The notes below the pieces were generated by a model. That model did no database searches. It had not been told where the DNA came from and saw only the letters and a program-made list of their open reading frames with translations. Shown in pieces: positions 18,236-29,176 of a stretch of DNA of 64,000 nucleotides. The stretch lies in NCBI RefSeq assembly GCF_946227985.1, contig NZ_CAMKGL010000010.1, positions 1 to 64,000 of the forward strand, written 5' to 3'. Origin of the DNA: Serratia quinivorans. Its GTDB lineage: Bacteria > Pseudomonadota > Gammaproteobacteria > Enterobacterales > Enterobacteriaceae. Numbering within the stretch: position 1 is the stretch's first letter; the number at the start of each line of letters is the position of its first letter. The translations under genes were made by a program, and so were the position numbers.

Positions 18236-20182
18236 ATGAGCTATCAGGTTCTAGCCCGTAAGTGGCGCCCTCAAACGTTTGCAGATGTGGTCGGACAGGA
18301 ACATGTCCTGACGGCACTGGCTAACGGCCTCTCGCTGGGGCGGATCCATCACGCCTATCTGTTCTCGGGTACGCGCGGCGTGGGTAAAACCACCATTGCG
18401 CGCCTGCTGGCCAAAGGCCTGAACTGTGAAACCGGCATCACCGCCACGCCGTGCGGTCAATGTGATAACTGCCGCGAGATTGAGCAGGGGCGCTTTGTCG
18501 ATCTTATCGAGATCGACGCCGCGTCCAGAACCAAGGTGGAAGATACTCGCGATCTGCTGGATAACGTCCAATACGCCCCCGCCCGCGGTCGTTTCAAGGT
18601 TTACCTGATTGACGAAGTGCACATGCTCTCGCGTCACAGCTTTAATGCGCTGTTGAAAACGCTGGAAGAGCCGCCTTCGCACGTCAAATTCCTGTTGGCA
18701 ACCACCGATCCGCAGAAGTTGCCGGTGACCATTTTGTCCCGCTGCCTGCAATTTCATCTGAAGGCGCTGGACGTCGATCAGATCCGCAGTCAGTTGGAAA
18801 CGGTGCTGCAGGCAGAACAGATCACCAGCGATCAGCGTGCGTTACAGCTATTGGCGCGCGCCGCCGATGGCAGTATGCGTGATGCACTGAGCCTCACTGA
18901 CCAGGCGATTGCCATGGGACAGGGGCAGGTGACCACCGCCACCGTCAGCCAAATGCTTGGCACGCTTGACGATGAACAACCACTGGCGATCCTCGAAGCG
19001 CTGGTCAGTGCCGATGGCGAAAAGGTGATGGCCCAGGTCGCGCAGGCTGCTTCGCGCGGTGTCGATTGGGAAAATCTGCTGATCGAGACGTTGGCGTTGC
19101 TGCACCGTATTGCGATGGTGCAGTTGCTGCCGTCGGTGTTGGATAATCATTACGCCGCCATTGAACAGCGGCTGCGTGAGCTGGCGCGTACCTTGCCGCC
19201 GACTGACGTACAACTCTATTACCAAACGCTGTTGGTTGGACGCAAAGAGCTGGCCTTTGCGCCGGATCGTCGCATGGGGGTTGAAATGACCCTGCTGCGC
19301 GCGCTGGCGTTTCACCCGAAAGCGATGATCCCCGAGCCGGTAGCCATGGTGCAGACCGCGCCGGTGCAAATGGCACAGCCACAGGCGGCCCAGCCGCCAC
19401 AGTTTCAGGACGCACCACCGCCGTTAGGGCAGGTTGCGCCGCAAAACAGTCAACAAGCGAATTTACCGGATGCCACCGCGCAATTATTAAAGGCGCGTAC
19501 CCAACTGCTGAGGCAGCAGGGAGCATCCACAACAAAAAAGAGTGAACCGGCGGCGCCTGGAAAAGCGCGGCCGGCGAACTCGGCACTGGAGCGGTTGGCT
19601 TCCGTGACTGAGCGCAGCCAGCAGCGCCAGGCGGAAAAGATCGTGCAGGAAAAACCGGCCAAGCCGGAGGCTTATCGCTGGCGCGCACTGACCGAACCGG
19701 AGGCCGAACCAGAGCCGCTGGCTACGCCGAAAGCGTTGCGCACCGCGCTCGAGCATGAGAAAACGCCCGAGCTGTCGGCCAAATTGGTGGTTGAATCGCT
19801 GGAACGCGACGCCTGGGCGGCGGAAATCGATAAGCTTAAAATTCCAAAACTGGTGCAGCAACTGGCATTAAACGCGGTTAAACAACAGTTGGAACCCGGT
19901 AAGATTTGTCTTCACCTGCGGTCGTCGCAGCGCCATCTGAATTCGCCTTCGGCGCAGAAGGTCCTGACCGATGCGCTCAGCGAGCTGTACGGTAGCCCGG
20001 TTGAGTTGACCGTGGTGGAAGACGATAATCCGGCGGAGCGGACTCCGCTGGAGTGGCGACAAGCCATTTATGAAGAAAAACTGGCGCAGGCGCGCCAGTC
20101 GATCGTTGCGGATACCAATATCCAGACCCTGCGCCGTTTCTTCGACGCGGACCTGGATGAAGAGAGTATTCGCCCCATTTAA
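18236..20182 (+). CDS. dnaX: DNA polymerase III subunits tau and gamma
   Basis: A 648-residue clamp-loader ATPase. The P-loop GTRGVGKTT is near residue 45, a Cys4 zinc module spans about residues 64-79, Walker B is in LIDEVHMLS, and SRC sensor 1 is in ILSRCLQF. A Pro/Gln-rich linker around 370-430 leads to the tau-specific C-terminal domains that bind DnaB and the alpha subunit. The gene carries an A AAA AAG slippery heptamer with upstream Shine-Dalgarno and downstream hairpin, so the shorter gamma form (about 436 residues) should also be made. It is followed by ybaB and recR. Confidence 0.97.
   Translation: MSYQVLARKWRPQTFADVVGQEHVLTALANGLSLGRIHHAYLFSGTRGVGKTTIARLLAKGLNCETGITATPCGQCDNCREIEQGRFVDLIEIDAASRTKVEDTRDLLDNVQYAPARGRFKVYLIDEVHMLSRHSFNALLKTLEEPPSHVKFLLATTDPQKLPVTILSRCLQFHLKALDVDQIRSQLETVLQAEQITSDQRALQLLARAADGSMRDALSLTDQAIAMGQGQVTTATVSQMLGTLDDEQPLAILEALVSADGEKVMAQVAQAASRGVDWENLLIETLALLHRIAMVQLLPSVLDNHYAAIEQRLRELARTLPPTDVQLYYQTLLVGRKELAFAPDRRMGVEMTLLRALAFHPKAMIPEPVAMVQTAPVQMAQPQAAQPPQFQDAPPPLGQVAPQNSQQANLPDATAQLLKARTQLLRQQGASTTKKSEPAAPGKARPANSALERLASVTERSQQRQAEKIVQEKPAKPEAYRWRALTEPEAEPEPLATPKALRTALEHEKTPELSAKLVVESLERDAWAAEIDKLKIPKLVQQLALNAVKQQLEPGKICLHLRSSQRHLNSPSAQKVLTDALSELYGSPVELTVVEDDNPAERTPLEWRQAIYEEKLAQARQSIVADTNIQTLRRFFDADLDEESIRPI
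19518..19574 (+). promoter_or_regulatory. Programmed -1 frameshift site in dnaX
   Basis: An internal Shine-Dalgarno AGGGAG (19518-19523) lies ten bases before the slippery heptamer A AAA AAG (19534-19540). The -1 frame then reads GAG TGA, stopping at 19545. A hairpin with arms CCGGC (19547-19551) and GCCGG (19570-19574) follows. All three elements and their spacing match the E. coli dnaX signal that yields gamma. Confidence 0.93.
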
Positions 20183-20208
20183 ACGCTGCGTAAAGTGCGC
20201 GGCCCTAG

Positions 20209-20552
<344 letters not shown>

Positions 20553-20553
<1 letters not shown>

Positions 20554-21158
20554 TGCAAACCAGCCCGCTCCTTGAAACACTGATGGAAGCGTTGCGTTGC
20601 CTGCCGGGCGTTGGCCCAAAGTCAGCGCAGCGCATGGCATTCCAACTGTTGCAGCGCGATCGCAGCGGTGGAATGCGTTTGGCGCAGGCGCTGACCCGCG
20701 CCATGTCGGAAATCGGTCACTGTGCCGACTGCCGCACTTTCACCGAGCAGGACATCTGCACCATCTGCGCCAATCCGCGCCGTCAACAAAACGGCCAGAT
20801 TTGCGTAGTGGAAAGCCCGGCTGATATTCACGCCATCGAGCAGACCGGCCAGTTCGCCGGTCGCTACTTTGTGTTGATGGGCCATCTGTCGCCGATGGAC
20901 GGCATTGGCCCAGGCGATATCGGTCTGGATCGGCTGGAGCAACGGCTGGAAAAAGAAAGCGTTACCGAAGTGATCCTGGCGACCAACCCGACGGTGGAAG
21001 GTGACGCAACCGCCAACTACATCGCCGAGATGTGTGGCCAGTATGGCGTAGTGGCCAGTCGCATTGCCCACGGCGTGCCGGTGGGTGGCGAACTGGAAAT
21101 GGTCGACGGCACCACGTTGTCGCATTCCCTGGCCGGTCGCCACGTTATCAAATTCTGA
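20553..21158 (+). CDS. recR: Recombination protein RecR
   Basis: A 201-residue RecR. It has an N-terminal helix-hairpin-helix ([16 protein letters not shown]), a Cys4 zinc finger ([16 protein letters not shown]), a Toprim domain ([14 protein letters not shown]), and a C-terminal [15 protein letters not shown]. With RecF and RecO it loads RecA on gapped DNA. It is the last gene of dnaX-ybaB-recR and is followed by a GC-rich hairpin. Confidence 0.97.
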
Positions 21159-21164
21159 TGCTTA

Positions 21165-21187
21165 GCGGGGCCATCGCGGCCCCGTTA
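21165..21187 (+). terminator. Hairpin after recR
   Basis: The stem GGGGCC/GGCCCC with a five-base loop is followed by GTTACTTTCC. It is a plausible terminator with a weak T-run. Confidence 0.6.
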
Positions 21188-21213
21188 CTTTCCAAAAAAA
21201 TTCCCCCCAGTCG

Positions 21214-21240
21214 CTTGAAAAACAATGCCCTGACCCCCAC
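21214..21240 (+). promoter_or_regulatory. Heat-shock (sigma-32) promoter of htpG
   Basis: The -35-like CTTGAA (21214-21219) is 15 bases before CCCCAC (21235-21240). Both are close to the sigma-32 consensus CTTGAAA and CCCCAT. The start of htpG lies about 48 bases downstream, as expected for a heat-shock gene. Confidence 0.75.
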
Positions 21241-21287
21241 TTGATCCTCATTGTCCGATTTTGGTAGCTATATCTTTGAGGTAATCA

Positions 21288-23159
21288 ATGAGTATGAAAG
21301 GTCAAGAAACCCGTGGTTTCCAGTCTGAAGTAAAACAACTGCTTCATTTGATGATTCATTCGCTGTACTCCAATAAAGAAATTTTCCTGCGCGAGCTGAT
21401 CTCCAACGCTTCAGACGCCGCCGACAAGCTGCGTTTCCGCGCGCTGTCCGCGCCTGAGCTGTATGAAGGTGATGGCGAGCTGCGTGTGCGTCTTTCCTTC
21501 GATAAAGACCAGCGTACGCTGACCATTGCCGACAACGGCATTGGCATGAGCCGCGAAGAAGTGATTGAAAACCTGGGCACCATCGCAAAATCAGGGACTA
21601 AAGCCTTCCTGGAGTCTATCGGCTCCGATCAGGCCAAAGACAGCCAACTGATCGGCCAGTTCGGCGTGGGCTTCTACTCCGCGTTCATCGTGGCGGATAA
21701 AGTCACCGTGCGTACCCGAGCTGCCGGTGCCGCCGCCGATCAGGGCGTGTTCTGGGAGTCTGTCGGTGAGGGCGATTACACCATTGCCGACGTTAGCAAA
21801 GAAGACCGCGGTACCGAAATCACCCTGCATCTGCGCGAAGGCGAAGATGAATACCTCGACGCCTGGCGTCTGCGTTCGGTGATCGGTAAATACTCCGACC
21901 ACATCGCACTGCCGGTTGAGATTGAAACCAAAAACGAAGAAGACGGCACCGTTACCTGGGAAAAAATCAACAAGGCGCAGGCCCTGTGGACCCGTAGCAA
22001 GGCTGACGTCACCGACGAAGAATACAAAGAGTTCTACAAACACATTGCTCACGACTTTACCGATCCGCTGAGCTGGAGCCACAACCGGGTGGAAGGCAAG
22101 CAGGAATACACCAGCCTGCTGTATATCCCGGCTCAGGCCCCGTGGGACATGTGGAACCGCGATCACAAGCACGGTCTGAAACTGTATGTACAGCGCGTGT
22201 TTATCATGGACGAAGCTGAGCAGTTCATGCCGAACTACCTGCGTTTCGTGCGTGGTCTGATAGATTCCAACGATCTGCCGCTGAACGTCTCGCGTGAAAT
22301 TCTGCAAGACAGCCGTGTGACGCAAAACCTGCGTGGTGCGCTGACCAAGCGTGTGCTGCAGATGCTGGAAAAACTGGCCAAAGACGACGCGGAAGGTTAC
22401 CAGAAGTTCTGGCAGCAGTTCGGCCTGGTATTGAAAGAAGGCCCGGCGGAAGACGCGAACAATAAAGAAACCATCGCCAAGCTGCTGCGTTTCGCCTCTA
22501 CCCAGAGTGACAGCTCGGCGCAGACGGTGTCGCTGGAAGAGTACGTTGGCCGCATGGCGGAAGGGCAGGAGAAGATTTATTACATCACTGCCGACAGCTA
22601 TGCCGCCGCCAAGAGCAGCCCGCACCTGGAACTGTTCCGCAAGAAAGGCATCGAGGTATTGCTGCTTTCTGACCGTATCGATGAATGGATGATGAGCTAC
22701 CTGACCGAGTTTGACGGCAAGCCGTTCCAGTCGGTCAGCAAGGCGGACGACGCGCTGGACAAACTGGCGGATGAAACCGAAGAGCAGAAGGCCGCTGAGA
22801 AGCAGCTGGAGCCGTTTGTTGACCGCGTGAAGACTCTGCTGGGCGATCGTGTGAAGGACGTGCGTCTGACGCACCGCCTGACCGATACGCCGGCTATCGT
22901 CATCACCGACGCCGACGAAATGAGCACCCAGATGGCAAAACTGTTTGCTGCTGCGGGCCAGGAAGCACCGGCCGTGAAATACATTTTCGAGCTGAATCCG
23001 GAGCATGCGCTGGTCAAACGCGCATCCGATGTGGGCGATAACGAACAATTCGCCGAATGGATAGACCTGTTATTGGATCAGGCGCTGCTGGCCGAACGCG
23101 GCACGCTGGAAGACCCCAATCAGTTTATCCGCCGCATGAATAAGCTGTTGTCCGCATAA
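21288..23159 (+). CDS. htpG: Molecular chaperone HtpG (Hsp90)
   Basis: A 623-residue bacterial Hsp90. The GHKL ATPase domain has [22 protein letters not shown] and [11 protein letters not shown] in the first 125 residues. The middle domain carries [12 protein letters not shown]-type sequence ([13 protein letters not shown] near 330), and a C-terminal dimerisation domain follows. It remodels clients with DnaK. It is preceded by a sigma-32 promoter and GAGGTAATCA before the ATG. Confidence 0.97.
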   Translation: MSMKGQETRGFQSEVKQLLHLMIHSLYSNKEIFLRELISNASDAADKLRFRALSAPELYEGDGELRVRLSFDKDQRTLTIADNGIGMSREEVIENLGTIAKSGTKAFLESIGSDQAKDSQLIGQFGVGFYSAFIVADKVTVRTRAAGAAADQGVFWESVGEGDYTIADVSKEDRGTEITLHLREGEDEYLDAWRLRSVIGKYSDHIALPVEIETKNEEDGTVTWEKINKAQALWTRSKADVTDEEYKEFYKHIAHDFTDPLSWSHNRVEGKQEYTSLLYIPAQAPWDMWNRDHKHGLKLYVQRVFIMDEAEQFMPNYLRFVRGLIDSNDLPLNVSREILQDSRVTQNLRGALTKRVLQMLEKLAKDDAEGYQKFWQQFGLVLKEGPAEDANNKETIAKLLRFASTQSDSSAQTVSLEEYVGRMAEGQEKIYYITADSYAAAKSSPHLELFRKKGIEVLLLSDRIDEWMMSYLTEFDGKPFQSVSKADDALDKLADETEEQKAAEKQLEPFVDRVKTLLGDRVKDVRLTHRLTDTPAIVITDADEMSTQMAKLFAAAGQEAPAVKYIFELNPEHALVKRASDVGDNEQFAEWIDLLLDQALLAERGTLEDPNQFIRRMNKLLSA

Positions 23160-23171
23160 TTTTGACCTTAT

Positions 23172-23208
23172 ACGCCTCTGACCTAAAGGTTGGAGGCGTT
23201 TTTTTTTG
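23172..23208 (+). terminator. Terminator of htpG
   Basis: The imperfect stem ACGCCTC...GAGGCGT is followed by nine or more T residues, 12 bases after the htpG stop. Confidence 0.8.
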
Positions 23209-23335
23209 CTTTTCTCACTGATTTTCAGCGTTTTACCCTCTTTTTTGCCCTTTCTGCTCCGCAATCGATTTCCTCGCGTACCTTGAGCCAGCCCCCTCTG
23301 AAATGGTATGGTTGAGCGTTTTCGCAATTTTATAA

Positions 23336-24007
<672 letters not shown>

Positions 24008-24029
24008 TCGGTTTTTCATTGCGGTGCAT

Positions 24030-24062
24030 AGCGCCAGGCCTTATCGGTCTGGCGTTTTTTTT
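24030..24062 (+). terminator. Terminator of adk
   Basis: The stem CGCCAG...CTGGCG is followed by eight T residues, about 25 bases after the adk stop. Confidence 0.85.
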
Positions 24063-24175
24063 CGCCATTTTCCAGCCGAACTGTGATCGCCGTGGCTTGT
24101 TGAGCCAGTGCGCTTTAATCACCCACGATAAATAACGTATAACTGCCTCCATAATAACCCATGGGGACTCTCCTG

Positions 24176-25309
24176 ATGCTCAGAACCACCAATTTGCTGG
24201 CAGAATCCACCGCGCGTCAGATAGTGCAGCGGGCGATGGGCATCATCAACCATTCCGTCAACGTGATGGACAGCAACGGTGTCATCATCGCCTCCGGTAA
24301 TCCCTCACGCCTGTTCCAGCGCCATGAGGGGGCGGTATTGGCGCTAACTGAGAACCGGGTAGTGGAAATCGATACGGTGACCGCAGCGCATCTTAAAGGT
24401 GTACGGCCAGGCATTAACCTGCCATTTAGCTTTCGTAGCCAACAGGTGGGGGTGATCGGCATTTCCGGCGAGCCTACCCAGGTGCGTGCCTATGCCGAAC
24501 TGGTAAAAATGGCGGCTGAGCTGATGGTGGAGCAGGCAGCATTGCTCAGCCAAAATCAGTGGGAAAAGCGTTATCGCGAGGAACTGGCGAATCAGTTGCT
24601 GCAGTCGCAGCCGGCATCGGCCTCGCTGGAGGCGATGGCTGCCTATCTGGGCCTGGATCTGCAACTGCCGCGTATCGTCTGGATCCTGGAGTTACAGGAT
24701 CCCCAGCCGAATTTGTTGCGTGAACTGCTGGCGGAACTGGAACATACCCAGCGTGAAGCGCTGCTCGCCATTACCGGCCTTAACGAAATGGTCCTGCTGC
24801 GGCCCGCCAGCCTGGTGCAGGGGGAATGGAACTTGAAGCAGGAGCGCAAGCAGGCACAGCAGTTGCAAAGCCAGCTTCAGTCGCGTTTCAACCTGCGTTT
24901 GATTATCGGTGGCTTCTTTAGCGGTGAGGCGGGGCTGCACCGTTCTAACCTGACTGCCCGCGCCACGCAGGCGATGGCGCAGCGCTTGAAGCTGCGCCAC
25001 AAGACGCTGTTCTACCCAGATTATCCGCTGCCGTCATTGCTGTGCGATTTGGGCGAAGACTGGCGTGCGCAGGAGCTTTCACGCCCCTGGCAGATCCTGG
25101 GGACCAGTGATGAAAAAGGCGTACTGCGCAGTACCCTGCGGCACTATTTTTCGCGGAATTGTGATCAGACGCAGACCGCCACAGAGCTGCATATCCACGT
25201 CAATACCCTGCGCTATCGCCTGCAGCGCATTGAGGCGATTACTGGATTGAAAATCAATCAGTTAACTGATGCCTTGCAGTTGTATATCGGCATGCTGATG
25301 CACGACTGA
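24176..25309 (+). CDS. CdaR-family sugar-diacid transcriptional activator
   Basis: A 377-residue regulator (382 if the ATG at 24161 is used). The N-terminal sugar-diacid recognition domain reads TARQIVQRAMGIINHSVNVMD and ends near residue 135 (VGVIGISGEP). A middle PucR-like region leads to the C-terminal PucR-type helix-turn-helix (ATELHIHVNTLRYRLQRIEAITG). E. coli CdaR activates glucarate, galactarate and glycerate genes. Here the regulator stands first in a block with a GntP-type permease and glycerate kinase, so it most likely senses glycerate or a sugar acid and activates them. Confidence 0.87.
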   Translation: MLRTTNLLAESTARQIVQRAMGIINHSVNVMDSNGVIIASGNPSRLFQRHEGAVLALTENRVVEIDTVTAAHLKGVRPGINLPFSFRSQQVGVIGISGEPTQVRAYAELVKMAAELMVEQAALLSQNQWEKRYREELANQLLQSQPASASLEAMAAYLGLDLQLPRIVWILELQDPQPNLLRELLAELEHTQREALLAITGLNEMVLLRPASLVQGEWNLKQERKQAQQLQSQLQSRFNLRLIIGGFFSGEAGLHRSNLTARATQAMAQRLKLRHKTLFYPDYPLPSLLCDLGEDWRAQELSRPWQILGTSDEKGVLRSTLRHYFSRNCDQTQTATELHIHVNTLRYRLQRIEAITGLKINQLTDALQLYIGMLMHD

Positions 25310-25427
25310 GTTGTGTAAAACCACAACTTTCCAGTGCGCCATGCGGTGGGTTTTTGTGGCTTCCTCTCACGCTAATGTTCGGCGCTCAGGATATGTTTTC
25401 CCCACACCAACAACGGGGAAAACAATA

Positions 25428-26705
25428 ATGACAACGGTATCCACACTTGGGGCGCTGGTGGCATTGGTCGTCGCTATCGTTCTGATTTTACGCAAGGTTC
25501 CGCCAGCCTACGGCATGATTGCAGGCGCGCTGGCCGGTGGGCTGTGCGGCGGCGCCGATCTGGTTCAGACCGTGACGCTGATGATCACCGGCGCTCAGGG
25601 CATCACCAACGCCGTGATGCGCATTCTGGCCGCGGGGGTCTTGGCCGGGGTGCTGATTGAGTCCGGCGCGGCGCACACCATTGCTGAAACCATTGTCCGC
25701 AAGGTCGGGGAAACCCGTGCGCTGCTGGCGCTGGCGATAGCTACACTGATCCTTACGGCGGTTGGGGTATTTATCGACGTGGCGGTGATCACCGTAGCGC
25801 CGATCGCGCTCTCCATTGCCCAGAAGGCCGGGATCTCGCGCGGTGCCATCCTGTTGGCAATGATCGGTGGCGGCAAGGCCGGTAACGTGATGTCACCCAA
25901 CCCGAACACCATTGCGGCCGCCGATAATTTCCACGTGCCGCTGACCTCGGTGATGATGGCCGGCATCGTGCCTGGTCTGTGTGGGCTGGTGGTGGCCTAT
26001 CTGCTGGCCTATCTGCTGGCCCGGCGCTTGAGCAACAAGGGTGACAAGGTGCTGGCAGAGGAACTGACGCAGCATGCTGAGGGGGCTCGTCCAGGCTTTG
26101 CGGCGGCGATCAGCGCACCGTTGGTTGCCATTGTGCTGTTGTCGCTGCGGCCGATTGCCGGTATCGCCGTCGATCCGCTGATTGCGCTACCTGCTGGCGG
26201 ATTGGTGGGGGCGTTATTGATGGGACGTATTCGCCAGTGTAATCAGTTTATGGTTTCTGGCCTGAGCCGCATGGCACCGGTGGCTATTATGCTGCTCGGC
26301 ACGGGGACGCTGGCGGGCATTATCGCCAACTCGGCGCTCAAAGACGCGTTGATTAACGGATTGACCCACACCGGTATGCCGGCCTGGCTGCTGGCCCCGC
26401 TCTCCGGGGCATTGATGTCGATGGCGACCGCGTCCACCACCGCCGGTACCGCCGTGGCATCCGGCGTATTCAGTAGCACTTTGCTGGAACTGGGCATCAG
26501 TGGGCTGGCAGGAGCAGCGATGATCCATGCCGGTGCCACGGTGCTGGATCACCTGCCACACGGCAGTTTTTTCCACGCCACCGGCGGCAGCGTCAATATG
26601 GTGGTTCATCAACGGCTGAAGTTACTGCCGTATGAAACCCTGATCGGTTTTACCATTGCCGCCGTCTCGGCGTTGATGTTTGGCGTATTTAATCTGGCAG
26701 GATAA
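25428..26705 (+). CDS. GntP-family gluconate/sugar-acid permease
   Basis: A 425-residue permease with about 12 hydrophobic segments. It resembles GntP-type gluconate:H+ symporters: IDVAVITVAPIALSIA, the GGGKAGNVMSPNPNTIAAADNF signature in the middle, and GSVNMVVHQRLKL near the end. The ATG at 25428 is favoured over an upstream start at 25311, which would overlap the leader. The 118-base gap after the regulator contains an AAAACCACAA...TTTTTGTGG inverted repeat that may be a regulatory or terminator element. The substrate is probably glycerate or a related hydroxy acid, given the kinase that follows nine bases later. Confidence 0.88.
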   Translation: MTTVSTLGALVALVVAIVLILRKVPPAYGMIAGALAGGLCGGADLVQTVTLMITGAQGITNAVMRILAAGVLAGVLIESGAAHTIAETIVRKVGETRALLALAIATLILTAVGVFIDVAVITVAPIALSIAQKAGISRGAILLAMIGGGKAGNVMSPNPNTIAAADNFHVPLTSVMMAGIVPGLCGLVVAYLLAYLLARRLSNKGDKVLAEELTQHAEGARPGFAAAISAPLVAIVLLSLRPIAGIAVDPLIALPAGGLVGALLMGRIRQCNQFMVSGLSRMAPVAIMLLGTGTLAGIIANSALKDALINGLTHTGMPAWLLAPLSGALMSMATASTTAGTAVASGVFSSTLLELGISGLAGAAMIHAGATVLDHLPHGSFFHATGGSVNMVVHQRLKLLPYETLIGFTIAAVSALMFGVFNLAG

Positions 26706-26714
26706 GGAATACTG

Positions 26715-27863
26715 ATGAAAACGCTGAAAAAAGTGGTAATTGCCCCAGACTCGTTTAAAGAGAGCCTGAGCGCGATGGCGGTGGCTGAGGCCATCGAGCG
26801 CGGATTCCGCCAGATATACCCGCAGGTGCAGTATGTGAAATTGCCGATGGCGGACGGCGGCGAAGGCACGGTGGATTCGATGGTGGCGGCCACCGGCGGA
26901 GAAATTGTCAGGGTTGAGGTCACCGGCCCGTTGGGCCAGCCAGTCTCTGCCTTTTACGGCTTGCTGGGGGAGGGGGAAACTGCCGTTATCGAGATGGCGG
27001 CCGCTTCCGGTTTGCATTTGGCGCCCAAGGGACAGCGCGATCCGCGTATTACCACCAGCTACGGTACCGGTGAACTGATCCTGGCGGCGCTGGAACGCGG
27101 CGTGAAGGCGATTATTCTGGGCATCGGCGGGAGTGCCACCAACGACGGTGGGGCCGGTATGATGCAGGCGCTGGGGGCCAGGCTGCTGGATGACCAACAG
27201 CAACCGCTGCCGCCGGGTGGCGCGGCACTGGCCCGGTTAGCGCAAATTGACCTTTCAGCGGTAGATCCGCGCCTGCAGCAGGTGAGCGTGACGGCTGCCT
27301 GTGACGTGGACAACCCTTTATGTGGCCCTCACGGGGCTTCGGCGGTGTTTGGCCCGCAGAAGGGCGCCACGCCGGAGATGGTGACGCAGTTGGATGCGGC
27401 ACTCAGCCATTTCGGCAGTTTGCTGCAGCAGGCCACCGGCCGTGAGGTGCTCAACGCACCGGGCGCCGGTGCAGCGGGCGGAATGGGGGCGGCCTTGCTC
27501 GGCATGCTCAACGCTCGCTTGCGGCCGGGAATTGAGATCGTGATTGAAACTTTGCGGCTGGAAGAGGCGCTTCGTGACGCCGATCTGGTGATCACCGGAG
27601 AAGGGCGACTGGACAGCCAGTCGATCCACGGCAAAACGCCGATTGGCGTGGCAAGGGTAGCCAAGCGCCATGGCTTGCCGGTGATCGGCATCGCCGGCAG
27701 CCTGTCGAAAGATTATCAGGTGGTGCACCAGCATGGCATTGACGCTGCTTTTTCGGTGCTTGACCGTGTCGTCACGCTGGAAGAAGCCCTGACGGACGCT
27801 GCCGATAATCTTGAGGTCACGGCCCGCAATGTGGCGGCGGTCTGGAAACTGGCGCAATCCTGA
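26715..27863 (+). CDS. Glycerate 2-kinase (GarK/GlxK family)
   Basis: A 382-residue glycerate kinase of the GarK/GlxK fold. It begins KKVVIAPDSFKESLSAMAVA, the family signature, and carries PMADGGEGTVDS, GIGGSATNDGGAGMMQALG and ITGEGRLDSQSIHGKTP. It phosphorylates D-glycerate to 2-phosphoglycerate, feeding glycolysis. GGATAAGGA precedes the start. With the permease and CdaR-like regulator it forms a glycerate or sugar-acid use unit inserted between adk and hemH. Confidence 0.92.
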   Translation: MKTLKKVVIAPDSFKESLSAMAVAEAIERGFRQIYPQVQYVKLPMADGGEGTVDSMVAATGGEIVRVEVTGPLGQPVSAFYGLLGEGETAVIEMAAASGLHLAPKGQRDPRITTSYGTGELILAALERGVKAIILGIGGSATNDGGAGMMQALGARLLDDQQQPLPPGGAALARLAQIDLSAVDPRLQQVSVTAACDVDNPLCGPHGASAVFGPQKGATPEMVTQLDAALSHFGSLLQQATGREVLNAPGAGAAGGMGAALLGMLNARLRPGIEIVIETLRLEEALRDADLVITGEGRLDSQSIHGKTPIGVARVAKRHGLPVIGIAGSLSKDYQVVHQHGIDAAFSVLDRVVTLEEALTDAADNLEVTARNVAAVWKLAQS

Positions 27864-27997
27864 GGTTCATACCCTTTACCTGTTGCTGATATCGGTTCCG
27901 ATGAGGCGCTTTTCCGTTACAATGGGCGCCATTAATTGACGTTAACCCCCTGACCCAGAACGGGGGGTTAGCTTGCAAGGAACGAAGGGGAACTGTG

Positions 27998-28960
27998 ATG
28001 AAGCAAGAGAAACACGGGGTATTGCTGGTGAACCTGGGCACGCCGGATGCTCCAACCCCATCGGCGGTAAAACGCTATCTAAAGGAATTCCTCAGTGACG
28101 ACCGCGTGGTGGATACGGCCCCGCTGATTTGGTGGCCGATCCTCAACGGCGCCATCTTGCCGATCCGTTCACCGCGGGTCGCCAAGTTGTATCAGTCGGT
28201 ATGGATGGACGAAGGTTCTCCGTTACTGGTTTATAGCCGCCGTCAGCAGCGTGCGCTGGCCGCGCGTATGCCCAACACCCCGGTTGAACTGGGTATGAGC
28301 TACGGCTCCCCAAGCCTGGCCGAGGCGATTGACAAGCTGTTGGCGCAAGGGGTGACCAATCTGGTGGTGTTGCCGCTGTACCCGCAATACTCTTGCTCGA
28401 CCAGCGCCGCGGTATGGGACGGGGTAGCCCGGATACTGAAAGGTTATCGTCGCCTGCCGTCAGTCAGCTTTATCCGCGACTATGCCGAGCACCCGGCCTA
28501 CATTGCTGCGCTGCGCCAAAGTGTTGAGCATTCGTTTGCCGAGCATGGCCAGCCGGACCGACTGGTGCTGTCATTCCATGGCATTCCCAAGCGCTATGTG
28601 CGTCTCGGCGACGATTATCCGCAGCGTTGCGAAGACACGTTGCGTGCCCTGACGGCCACGTTGCCGCTGGCACCGGAACGGGTGATGATGACTTATCAGT
28701 CACGCTTTGGTCGTGAGCCCTGGCTGACGCCTTATACCGACGAAACCCTCAAAGGCCTGCCGGCTCAGGGCGTTAAGCATATACAGCTCATCTGCCCCGG
28801 TTTCTCGGCGGACTGCCTGGAAACGCTGGAGGAAATCAAAGAGCAAAACCGCGAGATCTTCCTTAAGGCCGGCGGTGAGAAGTTCGAGTACATTTCAGCG
28901 CTCAACGACGATCCGGCGCACATTGATATGATGCAGCAACTGGTGGCGCAACGCTTCTGA
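27998..28960 (+). CDS. hemH: Ferrochelatase
   Basis: A 320-residue ferrochelatase that inserts Fe2+ into protoporphyrin IX to make haem. Visible motifs are [18 protein letters not shown] at the start, [15 protein letters not shown], the catalytic His in [10 protein letters not shown], and [15 protein letters not shown]. The ATG at 27998 gives exactly the E. coli length; the GTG three bases earlier is an alternative. AAGGGGAAC precedes it. Confidence 0.97.
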   Translation: MKQEKHGVLLVNLGTPDAPTPSAVKRYLKEFLSDDRVVDTAPLIWWPILNGAILPIRSPRVAKLYQSVWMDEGSPLLVYSRRQQRALAARMPNTPVELGMSYGSPSLAEAIDKLLAQGVTNLVVLPLYPQYSCSTSAAVWDGVARILKGYRRLPSVSFIRDYAEHPAYIAALRQSVEHSFAEHGQPDRLVLSFHGIPKRYVRLGDDYPQRCEDTLRALTATLPLAPERVMMTYQSRFGREPWLTPYTDETLKGLPAQGVKHIQLICPGFSADCLETLEEIKEQNREIFLKAGGEKFEYISALNDDPAHIDMMQQLVAQRF

Positions 28961-28976
28961 ATCTCATAGCGCAAAA

Positions 28977-29103
28977 TATACCCAAAATAATTGGAGTTGC
29001 ATTGAGGCAGCCAGTCTGCAAGAGCCTGGGAGCATAGATAACTATGTGACCAGGGCGAGTAGACGCAGCCAACAAAAATACAGCTTCAAGTATGACGGGT
29101 ATA
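28977..29103 (-). repeat. ERIC element (127 bp)
   Basis: A 127-base imperfect palindrome bounded by TATACCC and GGGTATA. It contains the ERIC landmarks CTGGGAGCATAGATAACTA, GTGACCAGGG and CTTCAAGTATGACGGG. It lies 16 bases past hemH. Its orientation is opposite to the copy at 39575. Confidence 0.9.
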
Positions 29104-29176
29104 GTGACAGCCATCATCAATCGGGCAGGAATGTGCTAACATTCTCTGCCTGTTAACTGCCACTGCCGCCAATTAA

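Noticed and set aside
21591-23048. 485-codon minus-strand frame within htpG
   Set aside because: It is an antisense shadow caused by GC-rich codon use in htpG; no homology is evident.
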